Part shown: positions 18,712 through 27,453 of the stretch, piece by piece
Numbering within the stretch: the stretch's first letter is position 1
Layout of the letters: each line of letters begins with the position of its first letter
NCBI RefSeq assembly: GCF_014287585.1
Contig: NZ_JACOOJ010000020.1
Location: 30,977 to 94,976 of the forward strand
Direction of reading: 5' to 3'
DNA length: 64,000 bases
DNA from: Parabacteroides hominis
Lineage (GTDB): Bacteria > Bacteroidota > Bacteroidia > Bacteroidales > Tannerellaceae
Program-made: the position numbers and the translations under genes
Notes under the pieces: generated by a model
What the model was told of the DNA's origin: nothing
Seen by the model: only the letters and a program-made list of their open reading frames with translations
Database searches by the model: none

Positions 18712-20832
18712 ATGAAGCGGAATATGAATATAAAAAGACTGATTATGATTACTTTCCTGTTTGCCTGCTATGGTGCGGGAATGGCAGGAAGTAACAAGAT
18801 AGACCGGAAAGCGCTTGTCATGCGCCATAATGTGACACAGACGCATATTGACAAATTTTCCCCTCTTTCCGTCGGGAACGGACGCTTCTGCTATACAGCC
18901 GACGTAACGGGGATGCAAACCTTCCCGGAATTGTACAGGGAAGGGATTCCTTTATCGACAATGTCGGAATGGGGCTGGCATCGTTTTCCGAATACGGAAA
19001 ACTATCAGTTGTCTGATGTCTTCAAATATGTGGATGCTTACGGCAAGAAAGTCCCTTATCCGATCGGCTCTTCTCCCGGTCATGAATATCTTCGCGCCAA
19101 TCCCCATCAAACGGGATTGGCTTTGATCGGTTTGCAGAAGACGGAAGGAAAGACGCTTTCGGAGAGGGAACTGAGTGAATCTTGTCAGCAGTTGAATGTT
19201 TGGGAAGGAACGTTGGAAAGCCGTTTTAAGCTGTCCGGCTCTCCTGTAGAAGTCACGACACTTTGTCATCCGGATAAGGATGAGTTGGCCTATCGTTTGA
19301 AATCTCCTCTCTTTTCCGAAAAGAGGCTGGGAGTACGGATATGTTTCCCTTTTCCCAGTGTTGCATTTGGCAAGGAACCGGCTGTCTGGGATATAGAAGA
19401 CGGCCATCGGTCCTGGATTGTCCGAAGTGGTGACAACGATTGGCTCATTAAACATCAGACGGATGATTTTGTCTATTATTGCCGTATACGGACATCCGTG
19501 AAGGCTGCATTGAGAGAAACATCCTGTCATAACTATTTCCTGGAATTACTTTCCGGTAAAGATGAGTTTACGCTGTTAGTCGATTTTTCTACAGATGAAA
19601 ACACGTTGAATACTTCCGATGATTATGCCTCTGCTGTCCGGGCAAACGGACAGGCATGGGAAACTTTCTGGATGAGCGGCGGTGCTGTCGATCTGTCGGG
19701 CAGTAAAGACCGTCGTTGGAAGGAACTGGAACGCCGGATCGTTCTGTCGCAGTATTTGACCGCTATCCAGTCCCGGCAACAGTATCCGCCTCAGGAGACG
19801 GGTTTGACCTGCAATAGCTGGTATGGGAAATTCCATCTGGAGATGCATTGGTGGCATTCTGTTCATTTCGCTCTGTGGAACCGGTCCGACTACTTGTCGA
19901 ATACCTTAGGCTGGTATGATGAGATTTTTGAAGTGGCAAAATCGTATGCTGCCACGCAAGGATATAAAGGAGTCCGTTGGCCGAAGATGATCGGTCCGGA
20001 CGGTATGGAGGCTCCTTCCGGTGTCGGCCCCTTATTGGTCTGGCAGCAGCCGCATCCGATTTTTTATGCGGAATTGCTTTATCGGGAAAATCCGACACAG
20101 GAGACATTGAACCGGTTCGGCGACCTGATAGATGCGACAGCAGAGTTTATGTTCGATTATGCTCATTGGGATGCCTCCCGGAAATGCTATGTTCTGGGAC
20201 CTCCGATAATCTCCGCTCGTGAAGGAAACAATGGAACATTCCGGGAAAATATCAATCCTGCTTTCGAACTGGCATATTGGAGTTGGGGCTTGAAAAAGGC
20301 TAATGATTGGAGAGAACGGATGGGGCGGAAACGGAATGCCGGTTGGGACCGGATGGCAGATCAGATGGCTCCCTGGCCTATTGTCAATGGCGTTTATGTC
20401 GAGGCTGAATCAGTATTGGAGAAAGACGGAGGGCATCCGACTCAATTGGCTGCTTATGGTTTCCTTCCGGCATCGGCTTACTTGGACAAGGTGGTTATGC
20501 ATAAAACGTTGCGCCATGTTCTGGACAATTGGGACTGGGCTGAAACCTGGGGATGGGATTTCCCTTTGATCGCCATGACTGCAATCCGCTTGAATGAGCC
20601 GGAGTGGGCTTTGGAAGCCTTGTTGAAGAATGTTCAGAAAAATACTTATCTGCCTAATGGACACAATTTCCAGAATGAAGGACTTCCGCTTTACTTACCG
20701 GGAAATGGTGGCCTGCTAACCGTTGTCGCAATGATGTGTGCCGGTTGGGACGGTTGCCTGGAAGAAAATCCCGGATTCCCTAAAAACGGACAGTGGAGTG
20801 TGAAATGGGAGGGCTTGAAACCGGCCTTTTAA
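18712..20832 (+). CDS. Putative (alpha/alpha)6-barrel glycosidase-like lipoprotein, family unassigned
   Basis: A 706-residue protein with a signal containing LFAC (possible lipidated Cys-19). The N-terminal half (about residues 30-300) looks like a beta-sandwich (FSPLSVGNGRFCYTADVTGMQTFPE). The C-terminal half resembles six-hairpin glycosidases of the GH65/GH15 type: WYGKFHLEMHWWHSVHFALW, a GVRWPKMIGPDGMEAPSG block, NINPAFELAYW and NWDWAETWGWDFP, with acidic residues as possible catalysts. I cannot assign a CAZy family or substrate. It follows the rhamnosidase after 35 bases, so it probably acts on the same glycan. The start could also be ATG 18724. Confidence 0.65.
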   Translation: MKRNMNIKRLIMITFLFACYGAGMAGSNKIDRKALVMRHNVTQTHIDKFSPLSVGNGRFCYTADVTGMQTFPELYREGIPLSTMSEWGWHRFPNTENYQLSDVFKYVDAYGKKVPYPIGSSPGHEYLRANPHQTGLALIGLQKTEGKTLSERELSESCQQLNVWEGTLESRFKLSGSPVEVTTLCHPDKDELAYRLKSPLFSEKRLGVRICFPFPSVAFGKEPAVWDIEDGHRSWIVRSGDNDWLIKHQTDDFVYYCRIRTSVKAALRETSCHNYFLELLSGKDEFTLLVDFSTDENTLNTSDDYASAVRANGQAWETFWMSGGAVDLSGSKDRRWKELERRIVLSQYLTAIQSRQQYPPQETGLTCNSWYGKFHLEMHWWHSVHFALWNRSDYLSNTLGWYDEIFEVAKSYAATQGYKGVRWPKMIGPDGMEAPSGVGPLLVWQQPHPIFYAELLYRENPTQETLNRFGDLIDATAEFMFDYAHWDASRKCYVLGPPIISAREGNNGTFRENINPAFELAYWSWGLKKANDWRERMGRKRNAGWDRMADQMAPWPIVNGVYVEAESVLEKDGGHPTQLAAYGFLPASAYLDKVVMHKTLRHVLDNWDWAETWGWDFPLIAMTAIRLNEPEWALEALLKNVQKNTYLPNGHNFQNEGLPLYLPGNGGLLTVVAMMCAGWDGCLEENPGFPKNGQWSVKWEGLKPAF

Positions 20833-20847
20833 GGATATAGATAAAAA

Positions 20848-20924
20848 ATAGGCATCAGAAAATAATCCGATGCCTATCCCTTTCCAACCCGATGCCCATA
20901 GGTTTTTCATCCGATGGGCATCGG
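20848..20924. repeat. Palindromic GATAGGCATC/CCGATGGGCATCGG repeat cluster and likely bidirectional terminator
   Basis: ATAGGCATC (20848-20856) pairs with GATGCCTAT (20868-20876), and further related units follow: CCGATGCCCATAGG and CCGATGGGCATCGG (20911-20924). It lies between two convergent genes. Closely related units recur at 42916-42976 and 63522-63590. Confidence 0.7.
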
Positions 20925-20932
20925 ATATTTTA

Positions 20933-21721
20933 TTATTTTGCTTTCTGTCCTTCTTCCTTCAGTTCGAATTCCTCGACCTCTTTAACCTTGCGGAACAGAT
21001 CTGAAGCGAAGATAAAGTCGTTCAATGCTTTGTTTTTGGAAGTAATGACCTCTTTGCTGTTGCCCTGCCACTCTTTCACGCCTTCTTTGATAAAGATAAT
21101 GTTTTCACCGATGTTCATAACAGAGTTCATATCATGCGTGTTGATGATAGTTGTCATTTTGTATTCGGCAGTGATATCGTGGATCAGATCGTCGATAATC
21201 AGCGAAGTCTTGGGGTCCAGGCCGGAGTTCGGTTCGTCACAGAACAGGTATTTCGGGTTCAGGGCGATCGCACGGGCAATAGCGGCGCGTTTCATCATAC
21301 CGCCGCTGATTTCGGACGGATAGAGGTGGCCGGCTTCCGACAGGTTGACACGATCCAGGCAGAACTGGGCACGTTTCAGGCGGTCTTTATAAGTGTCGTT
21401 TGAGAACATATCCAGCGGGAACATGACGTTTTCCAACACCGTCATGCTGTCGAACAGGGCCGATCCCTGAAACAGCATACCCATTTCACGGCGCAACATG
21501 TTCAGTTCATGCTTGCCCATCGAAGTCAGGTCACGTCCGTCGTACAGGATTTCTCCTGAGTCCGGGCGCATCAATCCGATAATGTTTTTAATAAGAACCG
21601 TTTTACCGGAACCGCTTCGCCCGATAATCAGGTTTGTTTTTCCCGTTTCGAAGACAGCACTGATGTCATTCAGGACAACCCGTCCTTCAAAGGACTTAGT
21701 AATATGTTTTACTTCTACCAT
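20933..21721 (-). CDS. Mla-type (MlaF/Ttg2A) ABC transporter ATP-binding protein
   Basis: The cytoplasmic ATPase (262 residues) of a lipid-trafficking ABC system that maintains outer-membrane lipid asymmetry. It shows Walker A IIGRSGSGKT (about residues 32-41), the ABC signature ISGGMMKRAAIARA, and Walker B YLFCDEPNSGLD. The unusual ISGGM...KRA signature and the GLDP-like D-loop are typical of the MlaF family. It is encoded 3 bases after its permease partner. The expected MCE-domain MlaD gene is not in this window. Confidence 0.92.
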   Translation of the reverse strand: MVEVKHITKSFEGRVVLNDISAVFETGKTNLIIGRSGSGKTVLIKNIIGLMRPDSGEILYDGRDLTSMGKHELNMLRREMGMLFQGSALFDSMTVLENVMFPLDMFSNDTYKDRLKRAQFCLDRVNLSEAGHLYPSEISGGMMKRAAIARAIALNPKYLFCDEPNSGLDPKTSLIIDDLIHDITAEYKMTTIINTHDMNSVMNIGENIIFIKEGVKEWQGNSKEVITSKNKALNDFIFASDLFRKVKEVEEFELKEEGQKAK

Positions 21722-21724
21722 TCC

Positions 21725-22471
21725 TTATGTCAACATTATATTGGTTAATAGCACGTCGGCGAGCAGAATCATGATGCTGCTCATAACGACTGCGTTCGTA
21801 CTGGCTTTGCCTACTTCCAGTGCACCGCCTTTTACATTATAACCGAAATAAGCGGCTATGGATGAAATAATAAACGCATACACAACGGATTTAATGATGG
21901 AGTACCAGATGTAGAACTCATTGAAATAGAACTGCAAACCATATTCGAAAGAGGCGGGTGTCATACCCGTTCCCGTGGAATGGCTGGCTGCGATACCTCC
22001 CAAAATGCCGGTGAACATACTGAAGATAACCAGTACCGGAATGAAAGTCATCATACCGACCATCTTCGGCAGGATCAGGAAGTTGGCGGAGTTAACCCCC
22101 ATGATTTCCATTGCGTCGATCTGCTCCGTCACGCGCATGGTCCCGATCTCGGAGGCAATGTTACTACCGACTTTACCCGCCAGGATCAATGACATGATGG
22201 AAGAAGAAAATTCGAGCAGGATAATTTCACGTGTCGTGTATCCGATCGTGAATTTAGGGATAAGCGGCGAACTGATGTTCAGTGAAATCTGGATAGCGAT
22301 AACCGTACCGATAAAAATGGAAATGATAATGACAATCCAAAGAGAATCGACTCCTAATTTGTATATTTCCTTTATCAGCTGCTTGAAGAACATGCTCCAC
22401 CGGTTTGGAACGGAGATGCATTTCCCCATCAACATGACATATTCACCTACTTGATGTAATGCTTTATTCAT
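21725..22471 (-). CDS. Mla-type (MlaE) ABC transporter permease
   Basis: A 248-residue inner-membrane permease with five or so hydrophobic segments. The MlaE/Ttg2B family blocks are present: TREIILLEFSSSIMSLILAGKVGSNIASEIGTMRVTEQIDAMEIMGVN across the centre, followed by LILPKMVGMMTFIPVL. It forms the membrane part of the lipid transporter with the ATPase encoded directly downstream. The start ATG at 22471 gives MNKALHQVGEYVML, normal for the family. Confidence 0.92.
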   Translation of the reverse strand: MNKALHQVGEYVMLMGKCISVPNRWSMFFKQLIKEIYKLGVDSLWIVIIISIFIGTVIAIQISLNISSPLIPKFTIGYTTREIILLEFSSSIMSLILAGKVGSNIASEIGTMRVTEQIDAMEIMGVNSANFLILPKMVGMMTFIPVLVIFSMFTGILGGIAASHSTGTGMTPASFEYGLQFYFNEFYIWYSIIKSVVYAFIISSIAAYFGYNVKGGALEVGKASTNAVVMSSIMILLADVLLTNIMLT

Positions 22472-22505
22472 TATTATTTATATGTTACTATTCAATTACA
22501 GTCTG

Positions 22506-22513
22506 CAAATATA
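22506..22513 (-). promoter_or_regulatory. Possible -7 box for the Mla operon
   Basis: The minus strand reads TATATTTG, an exact TAnnTTTG match, 35 bases upstream of the permease start. The upstream TTG is at a non-ideal distance, so support comes from the -7 box and position. Confidence 0.4.
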
Positions 22514-22661
22514 ACGCAAATCTGGGAACAACTGTTCATTATCCCCCAAACAAAATCATTGGCCAGGCAGCCGGTTGCATAAAGTTCCCTTCATACCGCA
22601 CAAAAGTAGTCCGATGTCCGGTTGTTTTTATCTGTTTGCATACTTATTCTTTAATCTGTGA

Positions 22662-22732
22662 CGGCGATTTTATAATCAGCGCCGGCGATTATAAAATCAG
22701 CGCCGGTGATTATATAATTGCCGGCGCCGATT
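22662..22732 (+). repeat. 21-bp tandem repeat with palindromic GCGCCGGCG cores
   Basis: Two full 21-base units start at 22662 and 22683 (CGGCGATTTTATAATCAGCG and CGGCGATTATAAAATCAGCG, each plus a final C), followed by a diverged unit CGGTGATTATATAATTGC and the end CGGCGCCGATTA. GC-rich blocks alternate with AT-rich, partly palindromic blocks (GATTATATAATTG). There is no spacer diversity, so it is not CRISPR. Confidence 0.85.
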
Positions 22733-22901
22733 AAAGAAAGATAGAGCATATCGGGAAGAATAACAAGCGGGTCCGGACGGTTTTGATGCCCAGTGGCGAA
22801 AGAATGGGGCGGATGGTTGGAAGGAAGGGGGCGTTAATCTCTGTTTTTTGTGTTGTATGGAAAGAATTAATTCCGTTTCTTTGTGGCAAAGATTTTTGGA
22901 T

Positions 22902-23654
22902 ATGGCAGACGAACAACAAATGGTGCTCCGTACGGAGGACCTCGTTAAGAAATATAAGACGCGTACCGTTGTGAATCATGTTTCGATCAATGTGAAACAG
23001 GGGGAGATCGTGGGATTGCTCGGACCTAACGGAGCCGGGAAAACGACAACTTTCTATATGACGGTGGGTTTGGTGACTCCCAATGAGGGAAAGATATTTT
23101 TGAACGATATGGAAATCACGAAGTTTCCGGTGTATAAACGCGCTCGTAACGGTATCGGTTATTTGGCTCAGGAGGCATCTATTTTCCGTAAAATGACGGT
23201 GGAGGATAACATCCGTTCCGTACTGGAAATGACAGAGACGACTCCCGAATACCAGAAAGAGAAACTGGAAAGCCTGATTGCCGAATTCGGGTTGAACAAG
23301 GTGCGGAGGAATTTAGGCGACCAGTTGTCCGGAGGTGAACGCCGGCGTGCCGAGATCGCCCGTTGTCTGGCTATCGATCCGAAATTTATCATGCTTGATG
23401 AACCGTTTGCCGGAGTAGACCCGATTGCGGTGCAAGATATCCAGAGTATTGTCGCGAAGCTGAAACATAAGAATATCGGGATTCTGATCACGGACCACAA
23501 TGTGTATGAGACATTGAGTATTTGTGACCGTGCCTACTTGTTGTTCGAAGGAAAAGTGCTTTTCCAGGGAACAGCCGAGCAGTTGGCCGAAAATGAAATT
23601 GTGCGTGAGAAATATTTAGGCAAGGATTTTGTTCTCCGCAAAAAAGACTTTTAA
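22902..23654 (+). CDS. lptB: Lipopolysaccharide export ABC transporter ATP-binding protein LptB
   Basis: LptB powers extraction of LPS from the inner membrane with LptF and LptG. The 250-residue protein has Walker [11 protein letters not shown] near residue 42, the signature [13 protein letters not shown], Walker [14 protein letters not shown], and the LptB-specific [20 protein letters not shown] and [22 protein letters not shown] 22902 ([14 protein letters not shown]) is chosen because further upstream codons translate into unrelated sequence. Its stop overlaps that of the convergent CPBP gene in TTAA. Confidence 0.95.
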   Translation: MADEQQMVLRTEDLVKKYKTRTVVNHVSINVKQGEIVGLLGPNGAGKTTTFYMTVGLVTPNEGKIFLNDMEITKFPVYKRARNGIGYLAQEASIFRKMTVEDNIRSVLEMTETTPEYQKEKLESLIAEFGLNKVRRNLGDQLSGGERRRAEIARCLAIDPKFIMLDEPFAGVDPIAVQDIQSIVAKLKHKNIGILITDHNVYETLSICDRAYLLFEGKVLFQGTAEQLAENEIVREKYLGKDFVLRKKDF

Positions 23655-24568
23655 GAATTAAGAATAGGCGATCCGCTAATTTTCAATTTCTTGCAACAAC
23701 GGACAAAGAAGAACAGCGCAACGATTGCCACGATTGTGTAAGGCAACAGATTTTGTGTGGAGATATCTCCGGTAATGAATTCGTTGTCTTTTAATTTGGC
23801 ATCCGACATGCTGATGACGGCAAATGCATTATTAACGAAGTGGGCAAATACCGGTATCCAGATATTCCGGGTCCAATAAAGTAAATATCCGAAATAAGCT
23901 CCTAATAGCATACGTGGCAGGAAGCCGAAGAACTGCATGTGGAAAGCACTGAAAATGATGGCTGCACTCCAGATAATGATATGATGGTTTTGCGTCCATT
24001 TCCCGATTATCCGTTGCAAAGCGCCCCTGAAAAGGAATTCTTCCGTAACGCCGGCAGCCACCGCGATGACGATCAGGTTAAAAAACAAGGTTATGATCCC
24101 TCCTCCGGCCAGCAATTTCAGGGTCAACTGTTCGGCCGTTTCCTCTTGCGACCGCATCCAGTTTTCTACCGGTTCCATAAAAGAAGGCAGCTCCATCTGC
24201 TTATTCAGTATTCCGGTCAGGCTGATGGAAGGGGAGAGCAAAAAAACGCTGAGAAACGTGAGAAGCAATATCTGTCCTTTCGGCATTTTCCCGATCGATA
24301 GATATTCTTTTGGATTGCTGCTGCAAAGCCACGCAAGTGCCAATGCCGGAAAAAGAAATGTCCCGATGGCTGAAATAAGTTGCAACAAACGCATCATGTC
24401 CGGATACAGCGTAATATCGGCATGCAAACCATAGATCATATAGAATAATCCCATTGCAATCAGCGAGGAGAAAACTGCGCCCGCCAAAACCAACAGGAGC
24501 AGGACGGTCAATTGAAAGATGGCCGGTTTTCCGGCATATATACCTTTTAAGAACATATTTTTGAGCAT
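23651..24568 (-). CDS. CPBP family intramembrane metalloprotease (Abi/Rce1-like)
   Basis: A 305-residue membrane protein with about eight hydrophobic segments. It carries the CPBP motifs [12 protein letters not shown] (two adjacent Glu plus Arg) and HFVNNAFAV, with the zinc or acid-base histidines, so it is a predicted active intramembrane protease; the substrate is unknown. I take ATG 24568 ([13 protein letters not shown]) as start because the frame upstream has only a TTG lying within a terminator hairpin; ATG 24556 is an alternative. The start lies immediately after the U-tract of the terminator of the upstream RRM gene. Confidence 0.85.
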   Translation of the reverse strand: MLKNMFLKGIYAGKPAIFQLTVLLLLVLAGAVFSSLIAMGLFYMIYGLHADITLYPDMMRLLQLISAIGTFLFPALALAWLCSSNPKEYLSIGKMPKGQILLLTFLSVFLLSPSISLTGILNKQMELPSFMEPVENWMRSQEETAEQLTLKLLAGGGIITLFFNLIVIAVAAGVTEEFLFRGALQRIIGKWTQNHHIIIWSAAIIFSAFHMQFFGFLPRMLLGAYFGYLLYWTRNIWIPVFAHFVNNAFAVISMSDAKLKDNEFITGDISTQNLLPYTIVAIVALFFFVRCCKKLKISGSPILNS

Positions 24569-24604
24569 AAAAAAACTTCTGCTCAAAGATAAGCAGAAGT
24601 TTCT
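24569..24604 (-). terminator. Intrinsic terminator of the RRM gene, abutting the CPBP start
   Basis: On the minus strand AAACTTCTGCT and AGCAGAAGTTT (plus coordinates 24592-24602 and 24573-24583) form an 11-bp stem with an 8-base loop followed by TTTTTTTA. The T-run ends at the ATG of the CPBP gene (24568). Confidence 0.75.
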
Positions 24605-24625
24605 TATTTCTTTCCGGAAAAGTAA

Positions 24626-24868
24626 TTATTTAGGACGAGCCTCTTTTACTACCATCTGACGGCCTTCGTATTCAGCTTCGTTCAACTCGGCGATCGCTTT
24701 CTTGGCTGCTTCATCGTCCGGCATTTCAACGAAACCAAAACCTTTTGATTTGCCTGTTTCACGGTCTTTGATGATCTTTACGGATTCAACCGTACCGTAT
24801 TCTTCCATTACTTGTTTTAAATCATCTTCCCGAACACGATAGTTCAGGTTACCTACATAAATATTCAT
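24626..24868 (-). CDS. RRM-domain RNA-binding protein
   Basis: An 80-residue single RNA-recognition-motif protein. RNP2 is IYVGNL (residues 3-8) and RNP1 is KGFGFVEM (about residues 42-49), with the beta-alpha-beta fold filling the protein; the tail is EGRQMVVKEARPK. Such small RRM proteins are common in Bacteroidetes and bind single-stranded RNA, acting as global post-transcriptional regulators in Bacteroides. It is monocistronic, with a long upstream region and a terminator just after it. Confidence 0.93.
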   Translation of the reverse strand: MNIYVGNLNYRVREDDLKQVMEEYGTVESVKIIKDRETGKSKGFGFVEMPDDEAAKKAIAELNEAEYEGRQMVVKEARPK

Positions 24869-25194
24869 AAAAATAGAAAATTAAAAAAATAAAATTGTTA
24901 CTTAATGAAAGTACTAAACCGGAATTTCGTAACAGTGAGAGATATTCAACAAGTAACGAGTAAATGAAGAAATAAAAAACAATGTTAGGTACGTTCAACG
25001 TTAATGTCCTTTCACATCGCAAAGAAATGCATTTATTTTAGATAAACAACATATTAGCTTGGAAAAAATAATATTGCTCCTAAATTTATCCCGGTTATAA
25101 CAAATTAAGCAAACAATTTGCGAGATTAAAAGAATAAGTCTAATTTTGCACCCTAAAATTCGAACAAGACTATTAATTAAATAAATCATTCAGA
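24869..25194. other. Divergent intergenic region between RRM gene and tig
   Basis: 326 bases, strongly AT-rich, with no gene-like frame. It holds the tig promoter at 25117-25148. On the minus strand a near-consensus TTTCTTTG (about 25017-25024) might serve the RRM gene, which would give it a leader of about 140 bases. Confidence 0.6.
25117..25148 (+). promoter_or_regulatory. tig promoter (TTTG -33, TAATTTTG -7)
   Basis: TTTG at 25117-25120 and TAATTTTG at 25141-25148 are separated by 20 bases and both match the Bacteroides consensus. Transcription should begin near 25155, about 40 bases before the ATG. Confidence 0.65.
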
Positions 25195-26550
25195 ATGAAC
25201 GTTTCGCTTAAAAACATTGATGCCACAAAAGGCATTGTGAAATTAGAAATAGTGAAGGCTGACTATGCTGACAAGGTTGAAAAGAGCCTTCGCAGCTTCC
25301 GTCAGAAAGCAGATGTACCGGGTTTCCGTAAAGGGATGGTCCCGATGGGTATGGTAAAGAAAATGTATGGTAAGCATGTATTGGTTGAAGAAATCAACAA
25401 ATTGGTTTCTGAAAACCTGTACGACTATATCCGTGAAAACAAACTGAACATTTTGGGCGAACCGCTGCCTAACGAAACTGAACAGAAAGAAATCAACTTC
25501 GATACTCAGGAAGACTTCGAATTTTGTTTTGATGTGGCTTTGGCTCCGGAAATCAAGATCGAACTGTCCAAAAATGACAAAGTTCCTTATTACCAGGTGA
25601 ATATCGACAATGAAATGATCGACAAACAAGTTGAGGCTTATCAGGCTAACTTCGGAGCGTACGACCAGGTTGAGGATGTAGAAGAAAAAGACTTGGTGAA
25701 AGGCACGGTTGCCGAACAGGAAAACGGTTCTCCGAAAGAAGGCGGTATCGTTGTCGAAGATGCTGTTTTGATGCCGATGTATATTAAGGATGAAGCTGAA
25801 AAAGCCAAATTCATCGGTGCAAAGAAGAACTCCGTAATAGTATTCAATCCGAACAAGGCATACGAAGGCGCAGAAGCAGAAATCGCTTCTTTCCTGAAAG
25901 TGGATAAAGAAGCCGTCAGCGGTATCACTGGCGATTTCAGCTTTGAAATCGCAGAAGTGACTCGTCATAAGAATGCGGAACTGAACCAAGAATTGTTCGA
26001 CAAAGTGTTTGGCGACGGTGTTGTCACCAGCGAAGAAGAATTCAAGAACAAGATCCGCGAAGCTCTGGCTGAACAGTTCACTCCGCAGAGCGACTTCAAG
26101 TTCCTGGTCGACGCCCGCGACCTGCTGGTCCAGAAAGCCGGTGAACTGGCATTTGCTGAAGACCTGCTGAAACGTTGGTTGCTGATTGCAAATGAAAAGA
26201 ACACGAAAGAAAAGATCGACGAAGAATATCCTCGGATTATAGAAGACTTGAAATTCCAGCTGATCAAAGAAAATATAGTGAAAGAAAACGGATTGAAAGT
26301 TGAAGATGCTGACATCGAAGACTTCGCCAAACGTGTAGCTAAAGCCCAGTTCGCTCAGTATGGAATGCTTTCCGTTCCGGAAGACGTATTGGCCAACTAT
26401 GCCAAAGACATTCTGAAAAACAAGCAGACATTGCAGAACATCATCGACCGTGCGGTTGAAGAAAAACTGGCAGGCTGGTTGAAAGGACAGGTCGAGCTGG
26501 ATACAAAAGAAGTAACACCCGACGAGTTTAACAAACTTTTTGAAGAATAA
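25195..26550 (+). CDS. tig: Trigger factor (ribosome-associated chaperone)
   Basis: Trigger factor binds nascent chains at the ribosome exit tunnel. The 451-residue protein has the N-terminal ribosome-binding domain (residues 1-115) with the signature GFRKGMVPMGMVKKMYG near residue 42, a central domain in the FKBP position (about 150-245) and a helical C-terminal chaperone domain. It precedes clpP-clpX, a classic association (tig-clpP-clpX), though here separated by a terminator and a new promoter. Start ATG 25195 (MNVSLKNIDATKG) is the usual one. Confidence 0.95.
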   Translation: MNVSLKNIDATKGIVKLEIVKADYADKVEKSLRSFRQKADVPGFRKGMVPMGMVKKMYGKHVLVEEINKLVSENLYDYIRENKLNILGEPLPNETEQKEINFDTQEDFEFCFDVALAPEIKIELSKNDKVPYYQVNIDNEMIDKQVEAYQANFGAYDQVEDVEEKDLVKGTVAEQENGSPKEGGIVVEDAVLMPMYIKDEAEKAKFIGAKKNSVIVFNPNKAYEGAEAEIASFLKVDKEAVSGITGDFSFEIAEVTRHKNAELNQELFDKVFGDGVVTSEEEFKNKIREALAEQFTPQSDFKFLVDARDLLVQKAGELAFAEDLLKRWLLIANEKNTKEKIDEEYPRIIEDLKFQLIKENIVKENGLKVEDADIEDFAKRVAKAQFAQYGMLSVPEDVLANYAKDILKNKQTLQNIIDRAVEEKLAGWLKGQVELDTKEVTPDEFNKLFEE

Positions 26551-26559
26551 GACTACCTG

Positions 26560-26583
26560 AAAAAGCAGCTAAGGCTGCTTTTT
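26560..26583 (+). terminator. Intrinsic terminator after tig
   Basis: AAAAAGCAGC (26560-26569), loop TAAG, GCTGCTTTTT (26574-26583): a perfect 10-bp stem ending in a T-run, 10 bases after the tig stop. Confidence 0.85.
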
Positions 26584-26636
26584 CTGTCTAAAAAGGGCTT
26601 TCTCTCGAAAAAATATCTTACCGGACAGCAAATAAG

Positions 26637-26668
26637 TTGTTTCTTTCAGAAATTTATTTATAACTTTG
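26637..26668 (+). promoter_or_regulatory. clpP promoter (TTG -33, TAACTTTG -7)
   Basis: TTG at 26637-26639 and TAACTTTG at 26661-26668, about 21 bases apart, match the Bacteroides consensus. The leader is about 65 bases. Confidence 0.6.
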
Positions 26669-26737
26669 TTATTCCGATAAGTAAGAGGGGAATCCCTTTT
26701 TTTATGACTTTTCGGTAACACAATAAGACTATAGATT

Positions 26738-27403
26738 ATGGAAGATTTTAGAAAGTATGCAACGAAGCATTTAGGGATGAACAGTAACGCACTGGACAGT
26801 TATATGAATATAACCAGCAGTTACATATCTCCGACGATTATCGAAGAGCGCCAATTGAACGTTGCTCAGATGGACGTTTTTTCACGGTTGATGATGGACC
26901 GTATCATTTTTTTAGGTACGCAGGTTGACGATTATACGGCAAATGTAATCCAGGCGCAGTTGTTATATCTGGATTCAAGCGATCCGGGCAAGGATATTTC
27001 GATTTATATCAATTCGCCGGGCGGCTCTGTTTATGCAGGATATGGCATTTATGACACGATGCAGTTTATCAGTAGCGACGTGTCGACTATCTGCACCGGT
27101 ATGGCTGCATCTTTTGCTGCGGTATTGCTGGTAGCCGGAACGAAAGGCAAGCGTATGGCGTTGCCTCATTCCCGCGTGATGATTCACCAGCCGTTAGGCG
27201 GCGCGCAGGGACAGGCTTCGGATATCGAGATTACAGCCCGTGAAATCCTGAAAGTAAAGAAGGAACTCTACACAATCATATCGACTCATTCCGGTCAGCC
27301 CTATGAAAAGGTTGAACACGATAGTGACCGTGACTACTGGATGACGGCAGAGGAGGCTTTGGCTTACGGTATGGTCGATAAGGTTCTGGTTCGTAACAAA
27401 TAA
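26738..27403 (+). CDS. clpP: ATP-dependent Clp protease proteolytic subunit ClpP
   Basis: ClpP forms the tetradecameric serine peptidase chamber that works with ClpX. The 221-residue protein keeps the catalytic triad: Ser-125 in [11 protein letters not shown], His-150 in [10 protein letters not shown], and Asp-199 in DSDRDYWM, with spacings equal to E. coli. The N-terminal 25 residues are a probable propeptide. It has its own promoter and precedes clpX by 50 bases, so the pair is probably co-transcribed. Confidence 0.97.
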   Translation: MEDFRKYATKHLGMNSNALDSYMNITSSYISPTIIEERQLNVAQMDVFSRLMMDRIIFLGTQVDDYTANVIQAQLLYLDSSDPGKDISIYINSPGGSVYAGYGIYDTMQFISSDVSTICTGMAASFAAVLLVAGTKGKRMALPHSRVMIHQPLGGAQGQASDIEITAREILKVKKELYTIISTHSGQPYEKVEHDSDRDYWMTAEEALAYGMVDKVLVRNK

Positions 27404-27453
27404 TATTAATGTAAGGGGCAGTGTCAAAAGCCCCTTAAAAAAACAAATACGGA

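Larger units (their letters stand above)
22472..22901. other. Divergent intergenic region between mlaE-type and lptB genes
   Basis: 430 bases without a convincing gene. It holds the minus-strand -7 box near 22506 and a tandem palindromic repeat at 22662-22732. Open frames here (for example 22459-22734 on the plus strand) have low-complexity translations and no family features. I see no clear plus-strand TAnnTTTG promoter for lptB. Confidence 0.6.

Noticed and set aside
22662..22732. CRISPR-like regularity of the tandem repeat
   Set aside because: Units are contiguous 21-mers with no unique spacers and no cas genes are in the window.
22459..22734. 91-codon plus-strand frame between the Mla operon and lptB
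   Set aside because: It overlaps the start of the permease gene and the tandem repeat, with low-complexity translation and no homology that I recognise.
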